A stretch of DNA of 60,974 nt from Gardnerella vaginalis (GTDB lineage: Bacteria > Actinomycetota > Actinomycetes > Actinomycetales > Bifidobacteriaceae), in the NCBI RefSeq assembly GCF_001563665.1, contig NZ_KQ961850.1:1-60974 (forward strand). Direction: 5' to 3'. A program made the position numbers and the translations under genes. Position 1 is the first letter of the stretch. Each line of letters starts with the position of its first letter. The notes under the pieces were generated by a model. It ran no database searches and was not told where the DNA came from. It saw only the letters and a list, made by a program, of their open reading frames with translations. Below, piece by piece: positions 33,740 through 42,300 of this stretch.

Positions 33740-34561
33740 ATGGTACGTTCTTCACATAGCAAAGAATCGCACAATATTGCCAATTCTTCCTCTGAAGCTG
33801 TGCCTAATGATGTTAATAATTCTCAGAAAATGCATATGCCAGTGCAAAAGTATGATCAATCTAAAGCATCAAATAATAGTGCGAATGCGCAAACATCTGC
33901 AGTTTATTCACAAAACTATTCAGATTCTTCTGCATGTTACTATGCTCAGCAAGCTCCTCAGCCGGTGTTTAACTCTCCTTTGCCGCCTAATTGCCAGCCT
34001 GCAATGCCTATGTATTATGCTCAAGCACCTCAAGCTCCTCAGGTGACTCCTCAGCAAGTCCCTCAGCAAGCTCAATTGTGCACCATGCCTGTGCAATCTC
34101 CGATGCAAGTATCTCAGCCTACATCTGTCATACTTTTAGGAACGTATACTCCGAAGATTGATTCTAAGGGTCGCGTTGCTTTGCCTGCTAAGTTTCGTGC
34201 GCAATTGGGAACTGGTTTTGTTATGGCTAGAGGTCAAGAGAGATGTGTTTATGTGCTCCCAATGCAAGAATTCCAGCGTATAACTTCTCAAATTCAGCAT
34301 ACTTCAATGAGCAATAAATCTGCTCGCGATTATTTACGAGTATTTCTTTCTGGGGCAGTTGATCAAGAACCAGATAAACAAGGTCGTATCGTTGTTCCTC
34401 CTATGCTTCGCGAATATGCAAATCTCGAAGATGAAATTGTCGTTATAGGCGTTGGAACTCGTGCTGAAATTTGGAATAAGACAGCTTGGAATGAATATCT
34501 TGCGGATCGCGAACAGGGATACGCTGATATTGCGGATGATGTACTTCCGGTGGTGATGTGA
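33740..34561 (+). CDS. mraZ: Transcriptional regulator MraZ with N-terminal extension
   Basis: AbrB-like regulator that autoregulates the division/cell-wall cluster. The normal MraZ body (two SpoVT-AbrB halves) starts near residue 131: LLGTYTPKIDSKGRVALPAKFR, and DQEPDKQGRIVVPPMLREYA for the second half. The first ~130 residues are a Ser/Asn- then Pro/Gln-rich segment, so the protein is 273 residues instead of about 143. A strong AAGGAGG precedes the ATG at 33740, which supports translation of the extension, and there is no good internal start before the domain. First gene of the dcw cluster. Confidence 0.92.
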   Translation: MVRSSHSKESHNIANSSSEAVPNDVNNSQKMHMPVQKYDQSKASNNSANAQTSAVYSQNYSDSSACYYAQQAPQPVFNSPLPPNCQPAMPMYYAQAPQAPQVTPQQVPQQAQLCTMPVQSPMQVSQPTSVILLGTYTPKIDSKGRVALPAKFRAQLGTGFVMARGQERCVYVLPMQEFQRITSQIQHTSMSNKSARDYLRVFLSGAVDQEPDKQGRIVVPPMLREYANLEDEIVVIGVGTRAEIWNKTAWNEYLADREQGYADIADDVLPVVM

Positions 34562-35622
34562 TGACAGATATTACAACTATTCACCAGCCTGTACTTCTAC
34601 AAGAATGTGTTAATCTTGTTTCTCCTGCACTAAATCATGAAGGAGCAATAGTTGTTGATTGCACTTTAGGACTTGCAGGTCATGCTAGTGCATTTTTGAA
34701 AGCTGCTCCTCTTGCAACATTAGTCGGAATAGATAGAGATAGTGAAGCACTTTCATTAGCTACAGCCAGAATGCGTAATGAAGGTCTTGAAAACCGTTTT
34801 ATTCCAGCACATGCAGCATTTGATGAAGTAAGTGATGTGCTTGAATCTCATGGAATTGATTTCATTGATGCTGCTTTTATGGATCTTGGATTATCAAGCT
34901 TGCAAATTGATGAAACAAATCGTGGATTTTCATATTCTCATGATGCTGCTTTAGATATGCGCATGGATGTATCTCAATCAACTACTGCTGCAACTATTCT
35001 TGCAACTTATGATGAGAAAAGTCTTATAAGAATTTTCCGTGAATACGGTGAAGAGCGTTTTGCTGCTCCTATTGCTCGTAAAATTGTTAAAACTCGTGAA
35101 TCTAATCCTTTGACTACTTCTAGCCAACTTGTTGATTTAGTAGATAATGTTATTCCAAAAGCACATAGAGCACCTGGAAATCCTGCTAAGCGTGTATTCC
35201 AAGCTTTAAGAATCGAAGTTAATGGAGAATTAGATAAGCTTTCTAGAACTTTACCTCAACTTGCTTTGCGCTTACGTAAAAATGGGCGTCTTGTTGTTGA
35301 GTCTTATCATTCTTTGGAAGATATAACAGTTAAGCGTTTTATGAATCAAGGTTTAACTGTTGATGTTCCGTCTTCAATGCCTGTAATTCCAGATGATGCG
35401 CAACCTTTCTTTGAGTCTTTGACTCGTGGAGCAATTAAAGCTTCTAGTGAAGAAATAGCTCATAATACTCGTTCTGCATCCGTTCGTTTGCGTGCAATTG
35501 AGTTGAAGCGTGATTTGCCTGCTCATTTCCGTAAGCGTTTTGAAGATGAAGCTTTAGGTGTGTTAAGTGTAGATGGCAAGTCTGCTTTTAATCGTATTTC
35601 TCGCGCTAAAGGAGGTAGATAA
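34561..35622 (+). CDS. rsmH: 16S rRNA (cytosine1402-N4)-methyltransferase
   Basis: RsmH (MraW) methylates N4 of C1402 in the decoding centre. Visible: HQPVLLQECVNL, SAM motif VDCTLGLAGHA, DAAFMDLGLSSLQID, GFSY, and the C-terminal NPAKRVFQALRIEVNGEL and SYHSLEDITVKRF. It has 353 residues. The start ATG overlaps the stop of mraZ (TGATG at 34559-34563), so translation is coupled; a GTG one codon earlier is possible. Confidence 0.96.
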   Translation: MTDITTIHQPVLLQECVNLVSPALNHEGAIVVDCTLGLAGHASAFLKAAPLATLVGIDRDSEALSLATARMRNEGLENRFIPAHAAFDEVSDVLESHGIDFIDAAFMDLGLSSLQIDETNRGFSYSHDAALDMRMDVSQSTTAATILATYDEKSLIRIFREYGEERFAAPIARKIVKTRESNPLTTSSQLVDLVDNVIPKAHRAPGNPAKRVFQALRIEVNGELDKLSRTLPQLALRLRKNGRLVVESYHSLEDITVKRFMNQGLTVDVPSSMPVIPDDAQPFFESLTRGAIKASSEEIAHNTRSASVRLRAIELKRDLPAHFRKRFEDEALGVLSVDGKSAFNRISRAKGGR

Positions 35623-36272
35623 TGAAATTGCCTTCTTTAAAAAATCGTTTGCCAAGAGTATCTTCGTCTACTTCTTCTGCTCCAGCTGGCAGATCAAGTG
35701 TTAAAGATACGCACACTCGTAATGAGTATTCAGGTAGCGTGAATAAATCTCGCTCATATTCAGAATCTGTTAAATCGCCTATTTTAGAGCATTTTAATAA
35801 GGTTGTTGCGTGGAGTAATACGAGTATGGTTCCTGTTTTTAACATTATTATCATCGTGTTATTCCTAGTTATTGCGCTAACTGTTTCATTAGCTATTCGT
35901 ACGCAAATGGCTGCTCTTTCTTTTGAACAAACAAGATTACAAATAGCTATTTCTAAAGAGCGTCAAGATCTTGAAAGTAAGCAAGCTCAATTGGATGCGT
36001 TAGAAGCTCAGTTGCCTGCTAAAGCTCAAGAAATGGGTATGATTCCTCAACAAGGTGCAATCACTATTGATTTAAGTGATTATGCGAAAAAGCATGATGA
36101 TAAAAAAGATTCTAAATCCAGCTCTAAGAATGATAAGTCTGGATCTAATTTTGTTGAGAAATCTGACTCTAATTCTGGTTCTAATAAAAAGTCAGAAACA
36201 AGAGAACAAAAAGATAAAACTTCTAAATCAAAAATTAAGACTAATAAAACAGCAACACAGGAGAAACGATAA
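35622..36272 (+). CDS. FtsL-like divisome protein
   Basis: Bitopic membrane protein of 216 residues in the ftsL position between rsmH and ftsI. The cytoplasmic head (~70 residues) is Ser-rich; one membrane helix (FNIIIIVLFLVIALTVSLAI, about 73-95) is followed by a heptad-like stretch (EQTRLQIAISKERQDLESKQAQLDALEAQL) and AQEMGMIPQQGAI, the pattern of FtsL/FtsB proteins. The end is a Lys/Ser-rich tail. FtsL is assigned by position and architecture; sequence is too diverged for certainty. Start and stop touch both neighbours by a single base. Confidence 0.75.
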   Translation: MKLPSLKNRLPRVSSSTSSAPAGRSSVKDTHTRNEYSGSVNKSRSYSESVKSPILEHFNKVVAWSNTSMVPVFNIIIIVLFLVIALTVSLAIRTQMAALSFEQTRLQIAISKERQDLESKQAQLDALEAQLPAKAQEMGMIPQQGAITIDLSDYAKKHDDKKDSKSSSKNDKSGSNFVEKSDSNSGSNKKSETREQKDKTSKSKIKTNKTATQEKR

Positions 36273-38116
36273 TGTTCAACGCTATAAAGAGATTCATTTC
36301 TCAATACAGTGTATTTACACGTAAATGTATGACTATCGTATTCCTTTTTATGTTCTTAGCTACAGTAGCTATAGTTAAACTCAGTTCCGCGCAGATTATA
36401 AATTCTCGCCAAACTGCTGAAGCTGCACAATTAGAACGTAGTAGAGTGCGTAAGATTGTTGCTCGTCGTGGACGAATACTTGATGCTAATGGAACTGTGT
36501 TAGCGCAAAGTATTGAAAGATACAACATTATTGGCGATCCTTTGAATGCGCAAACATTTATTCCTACTGCTTGTAGTGCCAAAACGAAGAATAATTGCCA
36601 TTCAATTAACGGAAAACCTGTTGAAGCAACTGGTGCTTTAGCGGTTGCACGTTTGCTTGCTCCTGTTTTACATATGACATCTATGGAAATTGGCGGTAAA
36701 TTAGCTACTTCTGGACGTTATACTGTTATTAAGCGTGATGTAAGTCCTGAAGAAAAGCAAAAAATTGATAAATTAAATCTTTCTGGATGTATTTACGCTG
36801 AGAAAAGTAGTAAGCGTGTGTACTCTAGCGGTAATATTTTAGGATCTTTTATTGGCGCTGTTGTTGATGCTGGAGAAACTGATTCTAAAGTAGCTAAAGG
36901 CCGTAAAGGTGATGTTGGAATCTCGGGAATTGAATTAAGTGAAGATAAACAATTGACTGGAGTTGACGGTTATCAGCGTTATCAGGGGAATGGAACTGGT
37001 TCTCAGCGCATTCCTGGAACTGTTTTAGAAACAAAGCCTGCTGTAAATGGTAACGATGTGAAATTAACTATTGACAGCGATGTTGATTGGTATGTTAAAA
37101 AAGCTTTAATGGATGGTAAAAATACTTATAAAGCTGAATGGGGTATCGCTGTTGTGCAAGATATTCACACTGGTCAAATACTAGCAATTGAAGATACAGA
37201 TACTATTGATGCTGGCAGCGTAGAAGCTAAGCGCAATATTTCTCGTGCTGTTAGCCAAGTTTTTGAGCCAGGTTCTGTTGGAAAAGCATTGTCTATGGCT
37301 GGAATGTTGCAAAGTGGAGCTCATAAGCTTACAGATCAATTCGCTGTTCCAGGATCTATTAACAAGAATGGTCAAGTTTTCCACGATGCTCACAGCCATG
37401 GTGTTGAGCGTTTGACTTTGGCTGGAATTTTAAGAAAATCTTCTAATGTTGGCATGATTCTAGCAGGCGAAAAGTATCCTAATAACAAGCGTTATGAGTT
37501 TCTTTCAAAATTTGGTATTGGACAATATACTGGCTTAGATTTGCAAGGTGAATCTAAAGGAATCTTATCTAGTCCACAATCTTGGGATGGACGAAAACAA
37601 TATACTGTTTTGTTTGGTCAAGGATATGCTACTAATGCTTTGCAAATAACTAATGCAATCGCGACTATTGCAAATAAAGGTGTAAAGCTAAAGCAATCTG
37701 TTATTAAGTCTGTAATCGATCCTAGTGGAAGAGTGAGTGAAAATAAGCGTCCTGAAGCTACGCGAGTTTTGGATGAAAATGTTGCATCTCAAATGATGGA
37801 TGCTATGGAAAGTACTGCTGAATCTTATAAGAAATTCTTGCGTATTGATGGCTATCGTATTGCTGCTAAAAGTGGTACTGCACAGGTTGCTGGTTCAACT
37901 GGTAAAAGTCTTACTTCTATTATTGCTGATTGTGCTGCAGTTATGCCTGCAGACAATCCTAAATTTGCAATAACAGTTGTTTTGAGAAATCCTCGAGGAA
38001 CGTATGGTGTTGTTACTGCAGCGCCTATAGTTAAAACAATTGGTGAGTTCTTGATGCAAAAGTATGATATTCCTCTGTCTGCTCCTCGTGGAAACGCAAC
38101 TGCTGTAGAATGGTAA
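36272..38116 (+). CDS. ftsI: Septal peptidoglycan transpeptidase (PBP, FtsI)
   Basis: Class B penicillin-binding protein, 614 residues, that cross-links septal peptidoglycan with FtsW. A short cytoplasmic end, membrane anchor (about residues 18-36), dimerisation domain (ARRGRILDANGTVLAQS) and transpeptidase domain. Catalytic motifs: S335-V-G-K338 in EPGSVGKALS, SSN in RKSSNVGMI and KSG in AAKSGTAQVAG. The first base of its ATG is the last base of the upstream gene's stop. Confidence 0.95.
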   Translation: MFNAIKRFISQYSVFTRKCMTIVFLFMFLATVAIVKLSSAQIINSRQTAEAAQLERSRVRKIVARRGRILDANGTVLAQSIERYNIIGDPLNAQTFIPTACSAKTKNNCHSINGKPVEATGALAVARLLAPVLHMTSMEIGGKLATSGRYTVIKRDVSPEEKQKIDKLNLSGCIYAEKSSKRVYSSGNILGSFIGAVVDAGETDSKVAKGRKGDVGISGIELSEDKQLTGVDGYQRYQGNGTGSQRIPGTVLETKPAVNGNDVKLTIDSDVDWYVKKALMDGKNTYKAEWGIAVVQDIHTGQILAIEDTDTIDAGSVEAKRNISRAVSQVFEPGSVGKALSMAGMLQSGAHKLTDQFAVPGSINKNGQVFHDAHSHGVERLTLAGILRKSSNVGMILAGEKYPNNKRYEFLSKFGIGQYTGLDLQGESKGILSSPQSWDGRKQYTVLFGQGYATNALQITNAIATIANKGVKLKQSVIKSVIDPSGRVSENKRPEATRVLDENVASQMMDAMESTAESYKKFLRIDGYRIAAKSGTAQVAGSTGKSLTSIIADCAAVMPADNPKFAITVVLRNPRGTYGVVTAAPIVKTIGEFLMQKYDIPLSAPRGNATAVEW

Positions 38117-38145
38117 TGCATTACAAGTTAGAGCGAGTGTGAATA

Positions 38146-39261
38146 TTGAATATGAATGCTGTTGATGAGTTTTCAAGAACTCGTGTTACGTTAGGTTATG
38201 CTGCTGAAAATTACGGTTTTGAAGTAGTTCCAGAATTTTGTTCTGGTGTTACTGTGACTTCTGTTGCTTCAGATGTGCGTAAAGTGCGTCCTGGTGCATT
38301 ATTTGCGCCGACATGTCATGTTGATCGTCGTCAATTGGAAGCTGCTCGTGATGCAGGTGCTTATGCTGCTCTTGTTCCTCCTGAGTTTAAGTCAGAAGCG
38401 AATAATATTGGCATGCCTTTACTTATTTCTTCTTTCAATCCAATTTCACTTGGCAAGCTTGTTTGTGATGTAAATAACGATCCATCTTCTTGTGTAGCTA
38501 CTTTTGCTGTTGCTGGAGATGACGATGATGATATACACGCTAATGTATTGCGTTTAGCTGATTTTCTTCATATGCTTGGTAATCCTGTTGGTGTTATAAG
38601 TGATGCTGGATCTTCATCTTTGCAACGGGAATTGCAATTAGATTATCCTTTAGGAATTGCTGATTTACAACATAATCTTTCTGTTTGTGTAGAAGATGGT
38701 GCTGCTGCTGTTGTTATCGCTTTGAATTCTCAAACGTTAGAAAAAGATGCTTTGCAATCTGTAAATATTGATGTTTTAGGTGTAGAGAGCGAAGAGAAGC
38801 GTACGATTTCACTGATTCCTCCAACTCCTCCTGAAGAATCAATTAAGAATTTCTTAAGTAGAAATAGCTATAAAGATTCTTCTAAAAATGAGAATAGTGA
38901 GAATAGTAATAGTAGTGAAAATAGTTTTAATGCTAATACTATTCATTCTGAGAGCTCTAAAGATTTCGATTCTGATTCTAAGTTGGATTCTAAGGATTCT
39001 AATGTACTTGTACAAAAGGTTGATGTTAAGCCTGTTGTAAGTTTTTATTCTTTGCAACAGCGTTACGGCTTTTATTGTCGTGAGCGTTCGTATTGCATCA
39101 CTAGAACTAAAGAATCAGATGAATTAGCTGATTTAGTAGATAGCATTGGTGGAAAAGATGTGAATCGTCATCTTTCTCTTTCTATTGCTATGGTTCTCGC
39201 TGCTGGCGTGCGCCGCGGAACAATAAAAAGTGCATTGCGAGTATCTCGTGAATTACATTGA
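38146..39261 (+). CDS. MurE-like pseudoenzyme (truncated Mur ligase)
   Basis: 371-residue protein in the murE position between ftsI and murF. The N-terminus resembles the MurE UDP-binding domain (VTSVASDVRKVRPGALFAP, then GAYAALVPPE). The expected ATP loop (GTNGKTTT) is replaced by AVAGDDDDDIHAN at 122-133, lacking the Gly-Lys-Thr. The segment NRHLSLSIAMVLAAGV matches the late central domain, and the C-terminal ligase domain is missing. A Ser/Asn/Glu-rich insertion fills about 230-290. It is unlikely to be a working ligase. A true murE must lie elsewhere. Its frame is intact and well placed. Last codon and stop are duplicated downstream. Confidence 0.72.
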   Translation: MNMNAVDEFSRTRVTLGYAAENYGFEVVPEFCSGVTVTSVASDVRKVRPGALFAPTCHVDRRQLEAARDAGAYAALVPPEFKSEANNIGMPLLISSFNPISLGKLVCDVNNDPSSCVATFAVAGDDDDDIHANVLRLADFLHMLGNPVGVISDAGSSSLQRELQLDYPLGIADLQHNLSVCVEDGAAAVVIALNSQTLEKDALQSVNIDVLGVESEEKRTISLIPPTPPEESIKNFLSRNSYKDSSKNENSENSNSSENSFNANTIHSESSKDFDSDSKLDSKDSNVLVQKVDVKPVVSFYSLQQRYGFYCRERSYCITRTKESDELADLVDSIGGKDVNRHLSLSIAMVLAAGVRRGTIKSALRVSRELH

Positions 39262-39292
39262 TAGCCGTGTTATACATTGATAGCCGTGTTAT
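39255..39292 (+). repeat. Perfect 19-bp tandem duplication spanning the stop of the MurE-like gene
   Basis: ACATTGATAGCCGTGTTAT occurs at 39255-39273 (with the TGA stop at 39259) and exactly again at 39274-39292. Confidence 0.9.
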
Positions 39293-39427
39293 AAGTTAAA
39301 ATTTAAGATTTTGTTGCTATTATATATTTCGGTCGTTTGTATTTTGTTGCATGAACAAGTTATGAACATGAAATGAATAATGCTGATGTATGCCGATACG
39401 ATGCAAAATCGTTATTAGGAGGATTTG

Positions 39428-41113
39428 ATGAGCTGCACTGAAAGCGCTGATAGTTACAAATCTCATATTGGCATGATGCCTATGAGTGTTAGCGAAATTG
39501 CGCAAGCAGTGAACGGTGATGTTCATGTTGATGCGTCTTATGATTGTAATAAAGTTTGCGCTTTTTATACGTGTAGTGATTCTCGGCAAGTACGCGAAGG
39601 TTCTGTATTTGTAGCTATTCAAGGCGAGCGTGTAGATGGACATGATTATGTAGATAGAGCTGCAACTGTGGGCGCTTCAGTTGCAATTGTCAACCATTTA
39701 GTTTCTGGTGTTTCTTCTTGTTTTCCTCAAATTGTTGTTAAAGATACTGTTAAAGCTTTAGGTTCTCTTGCAAAGCATAATATTGACCGCCGCCGTGAAA
39801 GTAGCTCTCCTTTTACGATTATTGGAATTACAGGTTCTGTTGGTAAAACGACTACAAAAGATATGCTTAGAACATTGTTAATGAAGATGGGTGAAACTGT
39901 TGCGCCTATTGGTTCATTTAACAATGAAATCGGTCTTCCTTTAACAGCTTTGCGTGTTGGAGAAAACACTAGATTCTTAGTAGCAGAAATGGGAGCTAAT
40001 CACGTTGGTGAAATCACGTATTTAACTAATATTGCTCCTCCTGATATTGCTATTGTGTTAAAAGTTGGTGTTGCTCATTTAGGTGAATTTGGTTCTGTTG
40101 AGCGCATAGCTCAAGCAAAGAGTGAAATTGTAAAAGGCTTAGTTCCTCACGGCGTTGCTGTTTTGAATGCGGATGATATTCGTGTAGCTGCTATGCAATC
40201 TTTAGCTGATGAAGATAAAATACGTTGGTTTGGAATTAAAAATAAAAAATCGCAGTATTGCATTATTGCTGAAGATGTGAGTTTAGATAGCTACGGTTGT
40301 GCTTCAGCTGTATTTAAAGAGTTTAATGCATGTGAATCTGGAGTTAGTGAATCTAAGACTACGGAATCTGGAGTTAGCGAATCTAAATCGCATGAATCTA
40401 GCCAAAATATCCATCTTTCGTTGCAAGGTGAGCATAATATTATGAACGCTCTTGCTGCTGCTAATGTCGCTAGATATTTTGGAATGAAGTTAAAAGATAT
40501 TGCTGAAGTTTTGCATAACGTTTCGCATATAAGCCCTCATCGTATGCAAGTTTCAACTGTTTGCAATAATAATCAGTCTTTCACTCTTATTGATGATTCT
40601 TTCAATGCTAATCCAGATTCTATGAAAGCTGGAATTGATGGATTATGTGCTTATGAACGTTGTGATAATAATTCGCTATTTCGTATTGCTGTTCTTGGTT
40701 CCATGTTGGAACTTGGAAAAGATGAAGATTTTCTTCATGAAAATATTGGCGCTTATGCAGTTTCGCATAAAGTAAACGCTATTATTGCAGTCGGCTCTAA
40801 GGATTCTAAAGATTTAGATCATTTAGCTGAGTGTATTGTAAATGGAGCATTAAGCTCTTCAAAAAATAATTCGGTTGAAAAATTAGATGATTCTGAATCA
40901 GAAACAGAAGTTTTTTTGGTGCATGATACGATTGAAGCAGATAAAAAAGTTTGGTCGCTTGTTGCGCAGCATTCGCGTAGTGTAGTGTTGTTAAAAGGAT
41001 CTCATGCGTCTGGTTTAAGCGCGTTGGCTGAGAAATGGGATTGTTTGCAATCTTCTAAACAGCAAGAGGTTACTTGCGTTGAATCTTGTAGTCAAATGGA
41101 GGTTAAGCGTTGA
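39428..41113 (+). CDS. murF: UDP-N-acetylmuramoyl-tripeptide-D-alanyl-D-alanine ligase
   Basis: Adds D-Ala-D-Ala to the UDP-MurNAc tripeptide. MurF-type Mur ligase of 561 residues: N-terminal DSRQVREGSVFVAIQGERVDGHDYV, ATP loop GITGSVGKTTTKDM, AEMGANHVGEITYL, and the C-terminal LIDDSFNANPDSMKAGI and AVLGSMLELG. A Glu/Ser repeat insertion (CESGVSESKTTESGVSESKS) coded by two 24-base copies 30 bp apart lies near residues 300-325. GGAGG precedes the ATG at 39428; a TTG one codon earlier is possible. It overlaps mraY by four bases. Confidence 0.95.
   Translation: MSCTESADSYKSHIGMMPMSVSEIAQAVNGDVHVDASYDCNKVCAFYTCSDSRQVREGSVFVAIQGERVDGHDYVDRAATVGASVAIVNHLVSGVSSCFPQIVVKDTVKALGSLAKHNIDRRRESSSPFTIIGITGSVGKTTTKDMLRTLLMKMGETVAPIGSFNNEIGLPLTALRVGENTRFLVAEMGANHVGEITYLTNIAPPDIAIVLKVGVAHLGEFGSVERIAQAKSEIVKGLVPHGVAVLNADDIRVAAMQSLADEDKIRWFGIKNKKSQYCIIAEDVSLDSYGCASAVFKEFNACESGVSESKTTESGVSESKSHESSQNIHLSLQGEHNIMNALAAANVARYFGMKLKDIAEVLHNVSHISPHRMQVSTVCNNNQSFTLIDDSFNANPDSMKAGIDGLCAYERCDNNSLFRIAVLGSMLELGKDEDFLHENIGAYAVSHKVNAIIAVGSKDSKDLDHLAECIVNGALSSSKNNSVEKLDDSESETEVFLVHDTIEADKKVWSLVAQHSRSVVLLKGSHASGLSALAEKWDCLQSSKQQEVTCVESCSQMEVKR
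40334..40387 (+). repeat. In-frame direct repeat inside murF
   Basis: A 24-base sequence starting GAATCTGGAGTTAG is present at 40334-40357 and 40364-40387 with two differences, period 30 bp (ten codons). Confidence 0.8.
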
Positions 41114-42213
41114 TTGCTCTTATTGTAGGAATCTTAGTGGCTCTGCTTGTAACTATTATCGGAACGCCTCTTTTGATTCGTTTAGTAAATCATTTGCATT
41201 ACGGTCAATATATACGTCAAGATGGTCCTCAATCTCATAAAGTTAAGCGTGGAACGCCTACTATGGGTGGAGTAGTCATAAACTTGGCTGTTGTTGCAGG
41301 ATGGTCTGCATCTGCTTTATACCGCTATTTCTCGTCTAATCGTGCTCCTTCGTGGTCCGCAGTGCTCGTGTTATTTGCAATGCTTTCCATGGGTTTGCTT
41401 GGATTTATTGATGATTTTGCTAAAGTTCGTAAAAAGCGTAATTTAGGTCTTTCTGTTGGCGCTAAGCTTACTGGTCAAATCATTTTTGCAAGTTTATATG
41501 CTTTACTTTCTCTTATTCTTCCAACTCCTTCTGGATTCTCAAGTGCTCAAATGGGCGTGAGTTTTATTGAGAAGCCATTTTTTGATTTCTCTATTTTTGG
41601 AACTTTTATAGGCACAATATTATTTATTGTTTGGGTTAATTTCTTAATGGCTGCTTGGTCTAATGCTGTTAATTTGGCTGATGGCTTAGATGGATTAGCT
41701 TCTGGATCTTCAATGATTGCGTTTACTGGTTATGCGCTAATCGCTTTTTGGGAATCGTATCACGTTAAAGGTTCAGTTAGACCAGGATTTTCTTACGCTG
41801 TTTCCGATCCGCTTGATTTAACTATTATTGCTGTTTGTGCAGGAGTCGCATGTTTCGGATTCTTATGGTTTAATTCGAATCCTGCTCAAGTCTTTATGGG
41901 AGATACTGGCTCTTTGGCTTTGGGTGGATTATTTGCATCACTATCAATTGCTACACATACAGAATTTTTGGCTGTTATTTTAGGCGGATTATTTGTGATT
42001 GAAACTATGAGTGATGTTATTCAAGTCGGTTTCTTTAAGCTTACTCATAAAAGAGTGTTTAAGATGGCTCCGATTCATCACCATTTTGAGCTTCTCGGTT
42101 GGACTGAAACAAAAGTAGTTGTTCGTTTCTGGATGATTGAGTTTATGTTTGTGCTTTCTGCATTGATGATATTCTATGCAGATTGGGCTGGTCGTACTGG
42201 ATTATTGATTTGA
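41110..42213 (+). CDS. mraY: Phospho-N-acetylmuramoyl-pentapeptide transferase
   Basis: Transfers phospho-MurNAc-pentapeptide to undecaprenyl phosphate, making lipid I. A multi-span protein of 367 residues with the family's Mg-binding and catalytic sites: LLGFIDDFAKVRKKRNLGL, NAVNLADGLDGLASG, FMGDTGSLALGG, and the C-terminal MAPIHHHFELLGW histidine box. The start is TTG at 41110, overlapping murF's TGA; GGAGG stands eight bases before it. It lacks the Ser/Asp-rich insertions seen in many neighbours. Confidence 0.97.
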   Translation: MIALIVGILVALLVTIIGTPLLIRLVNHLHYGQYIRQDGPQSHKVKRGTPTMGGVVINLAVVAGWSASALYRYFSSNRAPSWSAVLVLFAMLSMGLLGFIDDFAKVRKKRNLGLSVGAKLTGQIIFASLYALLSLILPTPSGFSSAQMGVSFIEKPFFDFSIFGTFIGTILFIVWVNFLMAAWSNAVNLADGLDGLASGSSMIAFTGYALIAFWESYHVKGSVRPGFSYAVSDPLDLTIIAVCAGVACFGFLWFNSNPAQVFMGDTGSLALGGLFASLSIATHTEFLAVILGGLFVIETMSDVIQVGFFKLTHKRVFKMAPIHHHFELLGWTETKVVVRFWMIEFMFVLSALMIFYADWAGRTGLLI

Positions 42214-42300
42214 TTGAATCCAAGATTGTCTTTTAAATCGGAAGATAATAATTGGATTGTTGCAATTAGATTGTGTTAGTTAAATGGTTGCAATTTAAGG

